From the NCBI GenBank assembly GCA_014529385.2, contig JABFUD020000282.1, positions 1-57,537 on the forward strand: DNA of 57,537 nucleotides. Reading direction: 5' to 3'. The notes under the pieces are model-generated. The model did not search any database, was not told the origin of the DNA, and worked only from the letters and a program-made list of their open reading frames with translations. The translations under genes were made by a program, and so were the position numbers. This document shows positions 33,170-45,492 of this stretch, one piece after another. The stretch comes from Adiantum capillus-veneris. Taxonomy: Eukaryota > Streptophyta > Polypodiopsida > Polypodiales > Pteridaceae. How positions within the stretch are numbered: position 1 is the stretch's first letter; every line of letters starts with the position of its first letter.

Positions 33170-33963
33170 CAATTGAATATATATATGGGCGCACTCCGTT
33201 GTACGGAGCTCGAACCTCCCGACCACCCCCGAGCTTCAATTCGCTTGCATGCAGCGTCTCACTCGCACTCGCACTCGCACTCGCACTCTTACTCTCACTC
33301 GCACTCGCACTCGCACTCGCAGAAGAGAGAATGGTGAATCACCCCCAAAACACATCACCCTTCCTTCTATTCTCCTCCAAAAAGCCTGCGACCTCTTAAA
33401 ATAGCCGCTTTTCTATTTTTGGCGCTCGGTCGACTCGACTTACGCGCCAATATACCTGCGAGAACAAGGTAAAAAAACGTGATCGCGAAGCGATCCACAA
33501 TTTTTCAGCTGTCTTCAACTGAACATAACTCCCAAACGGAGCCAAAACAGCCCAAGTCCGTGTCATACAATCTTGTTGCCCTCGCTGCGCTCTTCGACGG
33601 CTATGTGATGGAAAATTTCCATAGCGTGCTCCGATTTGCTGAAAATCAACCTGCAAAACAGCATTTTCTACAAAAACGATGCAAAAACAGCAAATCCAAC
33701 TTTTTTGTTAATCTTTGGCCTTCAACGAGCATCAAAACATCAAAATCTCTAAAGACTCAAAGAACCAAAGTTGTTCCTTATAACGCAGGCTTCAATCGCT
33801 TCATACATCACTTTTTCAAAATCCCACGTTAACGCCTTCAAAAATGCCCCAGAAAGTGCCTTCAGGATCAAAAAATTTTATCGAACGAAAACAATCCACA
33901 CATCCTTCTACACAGTGGACTAACTTTAAAATGACCTAGATCATGTTAACTTTATTAGTGACA
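33170..33963 (-). repeat. LTR fragment X of a related gypsy family
   Basis: It begins within a TATA-like (TA)n and GGGCGCACTCC, runs through the palindrome and hexamer array (33259-33321), then into sequence unlike the main family LTR (33360-33963), including GTGATCGCGAAGCGATCC and a TCAACG-rich stretch. At 33964 it meets the plus-strand primer site of the next element, in the opposite orientation to the LTR similarity, so it is a truncated piece, not that element's own LTR. An open frame of 117 codons at 33479 is not supported by any similarity. Confidence 0.65.
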
Positions 33964-33965
33964 AT

Positions 33966-33977
33966 TGGTATCAGAGC
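33966..33977 (+). other. Primer binding site of internal gypsy copy 2
   Basis: TGGTATCAGAGC followed by AGGCGGTTGATTCTGGACATG, matching the sites at 41610 and 50267 (minus). Confidence 0.85.
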
Positions 33978-36900
33978 AGGCGGTTGATTCTGGACATGGA
34001 AGGATACGAGAGGAGGATGAAGGAGCAAGAAGACCTGATTCGGCGACTATGAGAAGATCTGAAAATTGCAAATCGAGAGTGTGCTGAGGCTCTGTGGGGC
34101 AAAGCAGCACGAGAGCTTGATATCTATGTAGACCTTGATGGCCAACATGAAGGTGAAAACCATGCTAATCCACCTGGAAACAATAATCATCGTGGTAGCA
34201 CTGGGGTACCGCCAAAAGAAACGATGACGATATGGGAGAAGCGACAACCAAATCATTCTTAACGAAGGCTAAGCTTAAAGAGTTTGATGGCATAAGAAAG
34301 ATATGCGAAGATTTAGAAGCGTGGATTGAAGAACTCAAAGATTGGGATTATACTTTTAATATCGAGAACACGACCACGAGACTTTCAAATGCTCGAGCAA
34401 GGTGATCGATAAAACAATACGTACCAAGATGGCTCAATTGGAGACTTTTGGCGATGCGTACGATAAAGGTAAGTCATCTACCCCTTCTTTGTGATGTTTT
34501 ATGTCTTTGATACGTCCTTTGAAAGCTTCTGTGAGATCGAATTTATGCGTAGAATTTGAGATTAAAATTTGAATTTCTTAATTGATTTGGATAGTATTCA
34601 TTGCTTCTTATCGTCTAAATTGATAGAGAAATTAAACTTGAAATTAAATCGAGAAGTTAAAAGACTTGTGGCCTTAACTAGTGGTAATAATAGTTCCACG
34701 AAAGAGTTAGTAGAAAATTTTTTTTTTTTCTTTGAAGAGTTGAAATCATAAAGATGATTTCTATAACATAAACATTGATATGCATGATGTTATCATTGGT
34801 ATCAATTAGATCATTGAAAATCATGTTTTGATTGATTGTTAAGAAAGAAAAATATATCTTTAATCATTTGATGATGATAAGTCACGCTCTTTGTGGAAAG
34901 AAAGAGATTCTAAATCTAGTTTTGGCAATGGAATTGATAAGGTGACTTAGATAAGAGTGTGAGACGTTGCTTGTGTTTGCTTGTGTGAGACGTTGCTTGT
35001 GTTTGCTAATGAGATTAAAGAGAATCTGTGGATAAATATAAAGAGACAAATCGAGAATTTATTGAGGATCTCTTACATGAAGTTAAGGATGTATTCCGGA
35101 TGATCTTCCTGGTATACCTCCGCCTAGAGCGGTAGACCATGCCATAGATCTATATCCAGGAGTGACACCTTATTCCAGATCTCCATATAGGATCAATATT
35201 GATGAGCTTAAAGAGTTCAAGATACAACTTGATGATCTTTTGAAAAAGGGTTTCATTAAACCTAGTATATCTCCTTGGGGTAGTTCTATGTTATTCCAAA
35301 AGAAAAAGGATGGTACATATAGGTTATGCATCGACTAAAGGGGATTAAACAAAAAAAGACCATTAAGAACAAATATCCTCTTCCTCACATAGATGAACTG
35401 CTTAGTCATTTGAGTGGTGCCCCAATATTTTCAAAGGTTGACCTTCGTTCTGGCTACCATCAAATCCGTATCAAGGCCGAGGACATTCCAAAGATTTCTT
35501 TTCGTACACGTTATGGACATTATGAATTTAGAGTTCTTGCTTCTGGTTTAACTAATGCACCAACAACTTTCATGCGCTTAATGAATAATATTTTTCACCC
35601 GTATCTTGAGGACTTCATTCTGGTATTCTTGGATAATATTTTGTGTATTCTACGAATAAAGAAGATCATGCATTGCACTTAAAGAAAATATTTGAGGTTT
35701 TGCGTGAACATAAATTGTATGCCAAAGCAAGTAAGTATTCTTTTGCAAAGAATCAGATTGTGTAATTGGGAAGAGTGATTTCTAAAGAGGGGATTCACAT
35801 TGATCTTGATAAAGTTAAGACTATGTTAGTAAGAGATGTAAGAAGCTTTATGGGTCTAGCACAATATGAGAGATCACACATTAAATATTTCTCTAAGATA
35901 GCAAGTCCTTTGACCGAATTGACCAAGAAAGACAAGGGTTTTGTGTGGACTTCTACCTGTGAGACTGCTTTTGAGACCTTGAAGGCTAAAATAGCAGAAA
36001 ATTGTGTTTTGAAAGTTCCTCAGATGGGCAAACCGTTTGTTGTGTCATGTGATGCTAGTGGTGAACAACTAGGGTGTGTTTTGACACAAGAAGGAAGAGT
36101 GCTTGCATATGAGTCTAGGAAATTAAGACGACATGAATTGAACTATGCAACACATGATCTAGAATTGCTTGCTGTTGTTCATGCATTGAAACATTGGCGT
36201 CATCTTTTGCTTGGTGTCAAATTTTAATTGCGTACTGATCATCAAAGTTTGAAGTATATTTTCACGCAGCCATTGTTAAACAACAGACAAAGAAGATGGA
36301 TTGAATTGCTAGCTGAGTATGACTTTGATTTGAAGTATTTGTGTGAAAAAGAAAATAAAGTTGCACATGCATTGAGTCGTAGGCCCATGTGTAATTTGTT
36401 GACTGTTGTGCGATCCAATTTGATTGATGAGATACATGCCAAAGTTGAAAATGATTCTTTTTACATGCCTATTTTGAAATTCTTGCGTGAGATGTATGAA
36501 AATAGATATCACTTGTATAAGGGAAATCTGTATTGTTATGACCGCTTGTGTATTCCTGCAAATTCTTCTTTTAAGAGTGAAATTCTGCATGAGTGTCATA
36601 ATTCACCTTTTTTCTGGTCATCCTGGATTAAATAAGACATATGAAAATATTAAAACCTTATTCTTTTGGCCGCGTATGAAATTGGATGTTAAGAATTATG
36701 TGTGTGAGTGCTTTCAATGTCAACAAGTTAAGATTGAGCATAAGAGGATGCCTGGTGACCTTCAACCCTTAGACATTCCTTTACAGAAGTGGGAGTGTAT
36801 ATCCATGGACTTTATCATTAGACTTCCTACTACTCGTGGAGGGTATGATTCGATCTTTCTGGTGGTAGATAGACTCACAACACAAGCTCTTTTCTTTCCT

Positions 36901-37840
36901 GTAAAAATAATTTATACTGCATTGACCATTGCATACTTGTTTATGAAAGAGATATTTCGTTTGCATGGCATGCCCAAGAGCATAGTGTCTGACAGAGATT
37001 CTAAGTTCACTTCTCATTTCTGGAGAGCGACTTTTGACTCTATAGGTACCCAGTTACGCATGTCTAATGCTTTCCATCCTCAAAACGATGCGGAAACGGA
37101 GAGGGTGAATCGTATTTTAGAAGATATGTTACGAATGTATGTCAATGAAAACCAATCTAATTGGAATGAATATTTGCCTTTGCTTGAATTTGCATACAAC
37201 AGTTCATATCATTCATCTATTAGGATGACTCCGTTTGAGGCAATGTATGGCTATAACTGTCCCACACCTATAAATTTTCTTAGCTCGAGGAATAAGGTAG
37301 AACTGTCACGTGAGATGCTTGAGAAAATGGATAACGAGTTGGCCAAAATCAGGGAGAATATTAGAGAATCTCAAAAGAGACATAAATTGTATTATGGCAA
37401 GAAACATCGTGTTGTGGAGTATGAAACTGGTGATATGGTTTTTTAACGGTTATTCCTGAGAAGTCTCATTTGATTCTTGGAAATGATAGAAGATTGTCTC
37501 CACGATTTGTTGGTCCATTTAAAATTTTGAAGCGCATTGGTTCATTAGCTTACAAATTGGAATTGCCTTCTCATGTTAAAGTGCATCATGTATTCTATGT
37601 GAGTTTATTGAAAAAGTATGTTCCTAATGTGCATCATGTTTTAGAGGATAACTCTATGTTGAAAGATGACGGACCATTGACTGTAGAATCAGACTTAGTA
37701 CTAGATAGGCATTTTAAACATATGAGAAATAGAGACATTGTGGAAGTTTTGGTTAAGTGGCAGAACTATCCAGTAGAGGATGCATCATGGGTTGATCTTA
37801 GTGTTTTGCATAGAGAATTTTTCTCTCTTTACACCAACTC
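33978..37840 (+). pseudogene. Degenerate gypsy copy 2: gag-protease-RT-RNase H-integrase
   Basis: Gag is reduced to short pieces: ERRMKEQEDLIRRL then a stop near 34051, and KAKLKEFDGIRKICEDLEAW near 34270. A protease remnant at 34569-34751 reads LIDLDSIHCFLSSKLIEKL, with the catalytic DSG changed to DLD. RT (35326-35682) has [18 protein letters not shown] but its catalytic box reads LDNILCI. RNase H is 36100-36440 ([26 protein letters not shown]). Integrase is 36640-37446 (MDFIIRLPTTRGGYDS, IVSDRDSKF) and the chromodomain-like end is 37470-37886. Unlike the other copies it keeps the 31-bp integrase stretch around 37256-37286 and the Arg codon after KLR. Confidence 0.87.
34637..37265 (+). repeat. 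Inverted repeat, left arm (2629 bp)
   Basis: From CTTGAAATTAAATCGAG to CTATAACTGTCCCAC. Its reverse complement is at 37841-40474, including the same private mutations in RT and the same duplicated TTGCTTGTGTGAGACG stretch near 34975. Differences are few (for example Ser/Ala, Tyr/Asp and Cys/Tyr codons around 35870-35960, and a short insertion in the right arm near 38020). Confidence 0.93.
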
Positions 37841-40474
37841 GTGGGACAGTTATAGCCATACATTGCCTCAAACGGAGTCATCCTAATAGATGAATGATAT
37901 GAACTGTTGTATGCAAATTCAAGCAAAGGCAAATATTCATTCCAATTAGATTGGTTTTCATTGACATACATTCGTAACATATCTTCTAAAATACGATTCA
38001 CCCTCTCCGTTTCCGCATCGTTTAATTTGAGGATGGAAAGCATTAGACATGCGTAACTGGGTACCTATAGAGTCAAAAGTCGCTCTCCAGAAATGAGAAG
38101 TGAACTTAGAATCTCTGTCAGACACTATGCTCTTGGGCATGCCATGCAAACGAAATATCTCTTTCATAAACAAGTATGCAATGGTCAATGCAGTATAAAT
38201 TATTTTTACAGGAAAGAAGTGAGCTTGTGTTGTGAGTCTATCTACCACCAGAAAGATCGAATCATACCCTCCACGAGTAGTAGGAAGTCTAATGATAAAG
38301 TCCATGGATATACACTCCCACTTCTGTAAAGGAATGTCTAAGGGTTGAAGGTCACCAGGCATCCTCTTATGCTCAATCTTAACTTGTTGACATTGAAAGC
38401 ACTCACACACATAATTCTTAACATCCAATTTCATACGCGGCCAAAAGAATAAGGTTTTAATATTTTCATATGTCTTATTTAATCCAGGATGACCAGAAAA
38501 AAGGTGAATTATGACACTCATGCAGAATTTCACTCTTAAAAGAAGAATTTGCAGGAATACACAAGCGGTCATAACAATACAGATTTCCCTTATACAAGTG
38601 ATATCTATTTTCATACATCTCACGCAAGAATTTCAAAATAGGCATGTAAAAAGAATCATTTTCAACTTTGGCATGTATCTCATCAATCAAATTGGATCGC
38701 ACAACAGTCAACAAATTACACATGGGCCTACGACTCAATGCATGTGCAACTTTATTTTCTTTTTCACACAAATACTTCAAGTCAAAATCATACTCAGCCA
38801 ACAATTCAATCCATCTTCTTTGTCTGTTGTTTAGCAATGGCTGCGTGAAAATATACTTCAAACTTTGATGATCAGTACGCAATTAAAATTTGACACCAAG
38901 CAAAAGATGACGCCAATGTTTCAATGCATGAACAACAGCAAGCAATTCTAGATCATGTGTTGCATAGTTCAATTCATGTCGTCTTAATTTCCTAGACTCA
39001 TATGCAAGCACTCTTCCTTCTTGTGTCAAAACACACCCTAGTTGTTCACCACTAGCATCACATGACACAACAAACGGTTTGCCCATCTGAGGAACTTTCA
39101 AAACACAATTTTCTGCTATTTTAGCCTTCAAGGTCTCAAAAGCAGTCTCATAGGTAGAAGTCCACACAAAACCCTTGTCTTTCTTGGTCAATTCGGTCAA
39201 AGGACTTGCTATCTTAGAGAAATCTTTAATGTGTGCTCTCTCATATTGTGCTAGACCCATAAAGCTTCTTACATCTCTTACTAACATAGTCTTAACTTTA
39301 TCAAGATCAATGTGAATCCCCTCTTTAGAAATCACTCTTCCCAATTACACAATCTGATTCTTTGCAAAAGAATACTTACTTGCTTTGGCATACAATTTAT
39401 GTTCACGCAAAACCTCAAATATTTTCTTTAAGTGCAATGCATGATCTTCTTTATTCGTAGAATACACAAAATATTATCCAAGAATACCAGAATGAAGTCC
39501 TCAAGATACGGGTGAAAAATATTATTCATTAAGCGCATGAAAGTTGTTGGTGCATTAGTTAAACCAGAAGCAAGAACTCTAAATTCATAATGTCCATAAC
39601 GTGTACGAAAAGAAATCTTTGGAATGTCCTCGGCCTTGATACGGATTTGATGGTAGCCAGAACGAAGGTCAACCTTTGAAAATATTGGGGCACCACTCAA
39701 ATGACTAAGCAGTTCATCTATGTGAGGAAGAGGATATTTGTTCTTAATGGTCTTTTTTTGTTTAATCCCCTTTAGTCGATGCATAACCTATATGTACCAT
39801 CCCTTTTCTTTTGGAATAACACAGGACTACCCCAAGGAGATATACTAGGTTTAATGAAACCCTTTTTCAAAAGATCATCAAGTTGTATCTTGAACTCTTT
39901 AAGCTCATCAATATTGATCCTATATGGAGATCTGGAATAAGGTGTCACTCCTGGATATAGATCTATGGCATGGTCTACCGCTCTAGGCGGAGGTATACCA
40001 GGAAGATCATCCGGAATACATCCTTAACTTCATGTAAGAGATCCTCAATAAATTCTCGATTTGTCTCTTTATATTTATCCACAGATTCTCTTTAATCTCA
40101 TTAGCAAACACAAGCAACGTCTCACACAAGCAAACACAAGCAACGTCTCACACTCTTATCTAAGTCACCTTATCAATTCCATTGCCAAAACTAGATTTAG
40201 AATCTCTTTCTTTCCACAAAGAGCGTGACTTATCATCATCAAATGATTAAAGATATATTTTTCTTTCTTAACAATCAATCAAAACATGATTTTCAATTAT
40301 CTAATTGATACCAATGATAACATCATGCATATCAATGTTTATGTTATAGAAATCATCTTTATGATTTCAACTCTTCAAAGAAAAAAAAACAAATTTTCTA
40401 CTAACTCTTTCGTGGAACTATTATTACCACTAGTTAAGTCCACAAGTCTTTTAACTTCTCGATTTAATTTCAAG
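37841..40474 (-). pseudogene. Inverted repeat, right arm: second copy of degenerate gypsy pol
   Basis: Read on the minus strand it repeats copy 2 from the protease/gag border through RT (39784-39428, the same protein as 35326-35682), RNase H (39344-38475) and integrase (38623-37958), stopping in the integrase at GTCCCAC. It has a short insertion (TTTAA, near 38021) that shifts the frame after the HPQ motif. The outer end at 40474 abuts a truncated plus-strand LTR. The arms are separated by 575 bp (37266-37840) holding the integrase C-terminus of copy 2. Confidence 0.92.
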
Positions 40475-41607
40475 ACTAATATTTGAAGTTCTTAAAGTCG
40501 AAAAGAATGTAGCAGGGCATATCTTTCGTTAACACGATTTGAAAGATTGTTGAATAGTCTATTAAATAGAGCTTATACGAATGAGTTGAAATATTAAAAG
40601 AGAACATATATTCTTTTTTTTTAAATAATACACTAAAGACGGATTTGATAAAGCTTAATGAATAACAGATAGTCTGTTTATGAACAGTAAAATTGAGATT
40701 TTTATTAATATCAATGTTTTATATTTATGTGTTTTAGCTTAAAATGCATGGGTAGGCTTAAAATAAGTTGTAAAAGTAGTGGATACCCAAAAATAGAGGT
40801 TTTATGAGTCGCGACCTAAAAATTTCGTTTTTAGCCAAACAAAAACGTTTTTTGCAATTCTGTCCGCGTGGCGTTGTAGACCAGACCTATTCCCGTCGTT
40901 TTGAGTACCTGGATCGCTCTGTTCTGAGTTCGATTGTAAAAGTTATGATGAAAACAAACAAAAGACAGCAGCAGTGTAATGTACACAGGGACAGACAGAC
41001 CTACAACATCATACACTTCTCCCTGCTATCAACCAAGAAGTGGATTGTTTCTTCATGGTAGAGTATGGCAATTGAGATTATGAAGGTATATAATTATGTC
41101 TTTTACTTTGATTATCATGTTGAATTGGTTGCACGAGTATGTTCTTTTGGCTATTTTGTAGGCGATGATGAAATCAATGTGTGAAACACGATCTGTGCAA
41201 AGTGTCATGATAGAAATCTAACCTTTACGGATCGCTTAGCGATCACGTTCTTATATTATTCTCGCAGGTATACTTGGTACGAAAATCGTGCAGGCTTTTC
41301 AAGGAAAAGAAGGATAAAAGCACGACGAGTGGTGCGTTTGGGGATCATTCACCGATCTCTTTTTCTGCGAGTGCGAGTGCGAGTGCGAGTGAGAGTGAGA
41401 GTGAGAGTGCGAGTGTGAGTGCGAGTGAGACGCTGCATGCAAGCGAACTGAAGCTCGGGGGTGGTCGGGAGGTTCGAGCTCCGTACAACGGAGTGCGCCC
41501 ATATATTTTGCTCCTCTGTTGTATCAAAACTCTACAAAGATTCATCAATACAAATATCTCTTTCTCTATCTTTTGGTATCGATCTCTATTATTCGGTTCC
41601 CATGACA
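40475..41607 (+). repeat. 5' LTR of gypsy copy 3, 5'-truncated
   Basis: Starts at ACTAATATTTGAAGTTC instead of TGTAATAGGACTAATA and ends GGTTCCCATGACA. It contains the hexamer array 41367-41430, the palindrome near 41489 and a TATA-like CCATATATTTTG at about 41500. Confidence 0.9.
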
Positions 41608-41609
41608 AT

Positions 41610-41621
41610 TGGTATCAGAGC
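41610..41621 (+). other. Primer binding site of gypsy copy 3
   Basis: TGGTATCAGAGC directly after the 5' LTR. Confidence 0.88.
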
Positions 41622-41637
41622 AAGCGGTTGATTCTGG

Positions 41638-42700
41638 ACATAAAAGGATACGAGAGGAGGATGAAGGAGCAAGAAGACCTGATTCGGCGACTATGAGAAG
41701 ATCTGAAAATTGCAAATCAGGAGTGTGTTGAGGCTCTACGGGACAAAGCAGCACGAGAGCTTGATATCTATGTAGACCTTGATGGCCAACATGAAGGTGA
41801 AAACCATGCTAATCCACCTGGAAACAATAATCATCGTGGTGGCACTGGGGTACCGCCAAAAGAAACAATGACGATATGGGAGAAGCGACAACCAAATCAT
41901 TCTTAACGAAGGCTAAGCTTAAAGAGTTTGATGGCATAAGAAAGATATGCGAAGATTTAGAAGCGTGGATTGAAGAACTCAAAGATTGGGATTATACTTT
42001 CAATATCGAGAACACGACCACGAGACTTTCGAATGCTCGAGCAAGGTGATCGATAAGACAATACGTACCAAGATGGCTCAATTGGAGACTTTTGGCGATG
42101 CGTACGATAAAGGTAAGTCATCTACCCCTTCTTTGTGATGTTTTATGTCTTTGATACGTCCTTTGAAAGCTTCTGTGAGATCGAATTTATGCATAGAAGT
42201 CGAGATTAAAATTTGAATTTCTTAATTGATTTGGATAGTATTCATTGCTTCTTATCGTCTAAATTGATTGAGAAATTAAACTTGAAATTAAATCGAGAAG
42301 TTAAAAGTCTTGTGGATTTAACTAATGGTAATAATAGTTTCACGAAAGAGTTAGTAGAAATTTTTATTTTTTTTCTTTGAAGAGTCGAAATCATAAAGAG
42401 AATTTCTATAACATAAACATTGATATGCATGATGTTATCATTGGTATCAATTAGATCATTGAAAATCATGTTTTGATTGATTGTTAAGAAAGAAAAATAT
42501 ATCTTTAATCATTTGATGATGATAAGTCACACTCTTTGTGGAAAGAAAGAGATTCTAAATCTAGTTTTGGCAATGGAATTGATAAGGTGACTTAGATAAG
42601 AGTGTGAGACGTTGCTTGTGTTTGCTAATGAGATTAAAGAAGAATCTGGGGATAAACATAAAGAGACAAATCCAAAATTTATAGAGGATCTCTTACATGA
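41638..42700 (+). pseudogene. Degenerate gag-protease region of gypsy copy 3
   Basis: A short N-terminal frame ends at a stop after EEDLIRRL near 41696; the same stop is present in copy 2 and in the outer element. The gag core is represented only by EFDGIRKICEDLEAW-type pieces and no zinc knuckle is found. The protease remnant near 42200-42310 reads LIDLDSIHCFL, again lacking the DSG triad. The region to 42700 has several stops. Confidence 0.75.
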
Positions 42701-42709
42701 ATTTAAGGA

Positions 42710-45450
42710 TGTGTTTCCGGACGATCTTCCTGGTATGCCTCCGCCTTGAGCGGTAGACCACGCCATAGATCTATATCCAGGAGCAACACCTTATTCAAGG
42801 GCTCCATACAGGTTCAATATTGATGAGCTTAAAGAGCTCAAGATACAACTTGATGACCTTTTGAAAAAGGGTTTCATTAAACCTAGTGTATCTCCTTGGG
42901 GCAGTCCTTTGTTATTCCAAAAGAAAAAGGATGGTACATATAGGTTATGCATTGATTACAGGGGGTTAAACAAACAGACCATTAAGAACAAATATCCTCT
43001 TCCTCACATAAATGAATTGCTTAGCCATTTGAGTGGTGCCACAATATTTTCAAAGGTTGATCTTCGTTCTAGCTACCATCAAATCCGCATTAAGGTCGAG
43101 GACATCCCAAAGACTGCTTTTCGTACACGTTATGGGCATTATGAATTTACAGTTCTTGCTTCTGGTTTGACTAATGCACCAGCAACTTTCATGTGCTTAA
43201 TGAATAATATTTTTCACCCGTACCTTGATGACTTCATTCTGGTATTCTTGGATGATATTTTTGTGTATTCTAAGAATGAAGAAGATCATGCATTGCACTT
43301 AAAGAAAACATTTGAGGTTTTGCGTGAACATAAATTGTATGCCAAAGCAAGTAAGTGTACTTTTGCAAAGGATCAGATTGTGTATTTGGGAAGAGTGATT
43401 TCTAAAGAGGGGATTCACATTGACCTTGACAAAGTTAAGACTATTGTGGAGTGGCCAACGCCAAAGTCATTAAGGGATGTGAGAAGCTTTATGGGTCTAG
43501 CACAATATGAGAGAGCACACATTAAAGATTTCTCTAAGATAGCAAGACCTTTGACCGAATTGACCAAGAAAGACAAGGGTTTTGTGTGGACTTCTACCTC
43601 TGAGACTGCTTTTGAGACCTTGAAGGCTAAAATAGCAGAAAATTGTGTTTTGAAAGTTCCTGAGATGGACAAACCATTTGTTGTGTCATGTGATGCTAGT
43701 GGTGAACAACTAGGGTGTGTTTTGACACAAGAAGGAAGAGTGGTTGCATATGAGTCTAGGAAATTAAGATGACATGAATTGAACTATGCAACACATGATC
43801 TAGAATTGCTTGTTGTTGTTCATGCATTGAAACATTGGCGTCATCTTTTGCTTGGTGTCAAATTTGAATTGCGTACTGATCATCAAAGTTTGAAGTATAT
43901 TTTCACACAGCCATTGTTAAACAACAGACAAAGGAGATGGATTGAATTGTTGGCTGAGTATGATTTTGACTTGAAGTATTTGTGTGGGAAAGAAAATAAA
44001 GTTGCAGATGCATTGAGTCGTAGGCCCATGTGTAATTTGTTGACTGTTGTGCGATCCAATTTGGTTGATGAGATACATGCTGAAGTTGAAAACGATTCTT
44101 TTTACATGCCTATTTTGAAATTCTTGCGTGAGAATATTGGTGAGATGTATGAGAACAGATATCACTTGTATAAGGGAAATCTGTATTATTATGACCGCTT
44201 GTGTATTCCTGCAAATTCTGCTTTTAAGAGTCAAATTCTGCATGAGTGTCATAACTCACCTTTTTCTGGTCATCCTGGATTGAGTAAGACATATGAAAAG
44301 ATTAAAAGTTCATTCTTTTGGCCACGTATGAAATTGGATGTTAAGAATTATGTGCGTGAATGCTTTCAATGTCAACAAGTTAAAATTGAACATAAGAGGA
44401 TGCCTGGTGACCTTCAACCCTTAGACATTCCTTTACAGAAGTGGGAGTCTATATCCATGGACTTTATTATTAGACTTCCTACTACTCGTGGAGGGTATGA
44501 CTCGATCTTGTTGGTAGTAGATAGACTCAAGAAACAGGCTCACTTCTTTCCCGTGAAAATAACTGATACTGCTTTGACCATTGCACGCTTGTTTGTGAAA
44601 GAGATATTTCGTTTGCATAGCATGCCCAAGAGCATAGTGTCTGACAGAGATTCTAAGTTCACTTCACATTTCTGGAGAGCGACTTTTGACTCTATAGGTA
44701 CCCAGTTACGCATGTCTACTGCTTTTCATCCTCAAACCGATGGGGAAATGGAGAGAGTGAATCGTATTTTAGAAGATATGTTACGAATGTATGTCAATGA
44801 AAACCAATCTAATTGGAATGAATATTTGCTTTTGGTTGAATTTGCATACAACAATTCATATCATTCATCTATTAGGATGACTCCGTTTGAGGCAATGTAT
44901 GGCTATCGAGGAATAAGGTAGAACTCTCACGTGAGATGCTTGAGAAAATGGATAGCGAGTCGGCCAAAATCAGGGGGAATATTAGAGAATCTCAAAAGAG
45001 ACATAAACCGTATTATGACAAGAAACATCGTGTTGTGGAGTATGAAACTGGTGATATGGTTTTTTAAAGGTTATTCTTGAGAAGTCTCATTTGATTCTTG
45101 GAAATGATAGAAGATTGTCTCCACGATTTGTTGGTCCATTTAAAATTTTGAAGCGCATTGGTTCATTAGCTTACAAATTGGAATTGCCTTCTCATGTTAA
45201 AGTGCATCATGTATTCTATGTGAGTTTATTGAAAAAGTATGTTCTGAATGTGCATCGTGTTTTAGAGGACAACTCTAAGTTGAAAGATGACGGACCATTG
45301 ACTATAGAATCAGACTTAGTACTAGATGGCATTTTAAACATATGAGAAATAGAGACATTGTGGAAGTTTTGGTTAAGTGGCATAACTATCCAGTAGAGGA
45401 TGCATCATGGGTTGATCTTAGTGTTTTGCAAAGAGAATTTTTCTCTCTTT
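42710..45450 (+). pseudogene. Gypsy copy 3 pol: RT-RNase H-integrase, nearly open
   Basis: RT-RNase H 42861-43772 is open and carries good motifs: [28 protein letters not shown]-type palm and the active box VFLDDIFVY. It ends at a TGA (43770-43772) where copy 2 has CGA. After it, 43779-44921 continues RNase H (RTDHQSLKYIFTQ) and integrase: the HHCC zinc region (CFQCQQVK), MDFIIRLPTTRG, IVSDRDSKF and a Glu in GEMERV. A 31-bp deletion near 44905 shifts the frame, and a further shift precedes the chromodomain-like end (45091-45345 and beyond). An additional TGA lies at 42747-42749. Confidence 0.9.
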
Positions 45451-45479
45451 AAACCAACTCTGAGGACAGAGTTAATTTT

Positions 45480-45492
45480 GATAAGGGGAGAA
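45480..45492 (+). other. Polypurine tract of gypsy copy 3
   Basis: GATAAGGGGAGAA just before the 3' LTR start TGTAATAGG. Confidence 0.88.

Larger units (their letters stand above)
27424..33577. repeat. Tandem segmental duplication, copy B (6154 bp)
   Basis: Starts GTTACTCTCATTTGCAG as in exon 1 of the SABATH gene and ends CATACAATCTTGTT at 33577, after which unique sequence (GCCCTCGCTGCGC) continues. The GTT at the junction is shared by both parental breakpoints (21257-21259 and 33575-33577). Compared with copy A it is 13 bp shorter overall, mostly in simple repeats. Confidence 0.93.

Noticed and set aside
33479-33832. 117-codon open frame in LTR fragment X
   Set aside because: No similarity to known proteins, lies within LTR-like sequence and is cut by the tandem duplication in copy A.
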